Shown here in pieces: positions 63,670 through 64,000 of a stretch of DNA of 64,000 nt; within the stretch, counting starts at the first letter, position 1, and every line of letters starts with the position of its first letter. Source of the stretch: a virus; IMG/VR virus record IMGVR_UViG_3300023184_000027, positions 62,001 to 126,000 of that record; one strand, written 5' to 3'. A model generated the notes under the pieces. It saw only the letters and a program-made list of their open reading frames with translations. It had not been told where the DNA came from and searched no databases. The position numbers and the translations under genes are program-made.

Positions 63670-64000
63670 CTATAATATTTTGTTACTCTTTTTCAAATTA
63701 TCTTCAGCCCACAAGGGTTGGAGATTTTCATAATGACATAACTTATAAAGTTCGTCTTCTGTTTTTGCCGATGATAATGGAATGATGTGGTCAATGTGCC
63801 ACTCACTCCGGTTATCCCAACTCATACCATCAATAAATTGGATTTCTAAATGTTCTTTTAGAAATTGGGGTGAACACCCAACAATATCAAAGGTTTTGTT
63901 TCGTTTGGTTATATTAAGAATTTTCAAATACTTCCACAATCTACATCTTAATCTATTGGTTAAATTAAAAACAGGGTCACCATCTCTTCTCTCTTTTCTT
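63670..64000 (-). CDS. HNH endonuclease (5' end beyond right edge)
   Basis: The minus-strand frame is open to the right edge (residues before the annotated Leu-Trp-Lys include DGDPVFNLTNRLRCR), so at least 110 residues are present and the N-terminus is outside. Motifs: FDIVGCSPQFLKEHLEIQF, MSWDNRSEWHIDHIIPLSSA and NLQPLWAEDNLKKSN, the classic HNH (His-Asn-His) homing/repair nuclease. It is next to rnh by 21 bases. Probably a free-standing mobile endonuclease. Confidence 0.75.
   Translation of the reverse strand, partial: RKERRDGDPVFNLTNRLRCRLWKYLKILNITKRNKTFDIVGCSPQFLKEHLEIQFIDGMSWDNRSEWHIDHIIPLSSAKTEDELYKLCHYENLQPLWAEDNLKKSNKIL

Noticed and set aside
1-64000. tRNA or rRNA genes
   Set aside because: No cloverleaf or rRNA-like stretch was noticed in intergenic regions on reading; a dedicated scan was not possible.

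Overview
The window looks like part of the genome of a large, AT-rich, strictly virulent-type contractile-tailed (T4-like) phage of a Bacteroidota host, probably flavobacterial. The T4-type core is recognisable by family: recombination nuclease subunits (gp46/gp47 type), primase (gp61 type), DnaB-like helicase (gp41 type), RNase H/FEN exonuclease, class Ia ribonucleotide reductase (NrdA/NrdB), baseplate wedge proteins gp25 and gp6 and a large gp7-like tail protein. The host assignment rests on SprB repeats and a FISUMP domain in the fibres, an Hc1-type histone-like protein, a Bacteroidota-style sigma factor without region 1.1, and several intergenic sites matching the Bacteroidota promoter TTTG-N19/20-TAnnTTTG. 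No tRNA, integrase, CRISPR or capsid/terminase gene was seen, so this is a fragment of a larger genome.

Layout, left to right. 1-5.3 kb: receptor-binding/fibre genes (collagen-like fibre running off the left edge, a small SprB-like protein, a FISUMP-domain fibre). 5.4-11.2 kb: a putative internal head protein, glutaredoxin, thioredoxin, a PcfJ-like protein, an LRR-bearing putative internal head protein and a Dam-type methylase. 11.3-18.5 kb: DnaJ, small unknowns, an Hc1-like histone, and three to four proteins with features of internal/scaffold head proteins, plus a spanin-like overlapping pair. 18.5-21.8 kb: amidase endolysin, a membrane protein with a long acidic repeat, and a sigma factor. 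21.9-23.5 kb: a candidate restriction endonuclease next to a DNA methyltransferase. 23.5-31.7 kb: recombination/replication block (gp46, P-loop kinase, gp47, zinc ribbon, PD-(D/E)XK exonuclease, primase) with small genes between. 31.8-36.7 kb: the only long plus-strand unit, made of fibre genes ending in a RuvC-type resolvase. 36.7-57.3 kb: the minus-strand fibre/baseplate operon, from gp25 and gp6 through a giant 1845-residue protein to an SprB-repeat fibre, interrupted by an HNH homing endonuclease and an alpha/beta hydrolase. 57.4-64 kb: NrdA, NrdB, helicase, RNase H and an HNH gene cut by the right edge.

How the parts fit. Host-type promoters sit in front of replication, modification and other probably early genes, while a different AT-rich motif (sense strand ATATTTAT followed by A/T) sits directly before many structural genes; the phage sigma factor is the obvious candidate to read the second class. 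Thioredoxin and glutaredoxin can supply electrons to NrdAB. Several proteins in the 5-18 kb block share an N-terminal or internal hydrophobic-x-Glu-Gln motif like the T4 prohead-protease cleavage site, suggesting a set of capsid-internal, possibly injected proteins; this set is the most interesting candidate for an undescribed system. Fibres are modular: SprB repeats, collagen-like repeats, Thr-Pro linkers and a beta-rich module recur across different genes.
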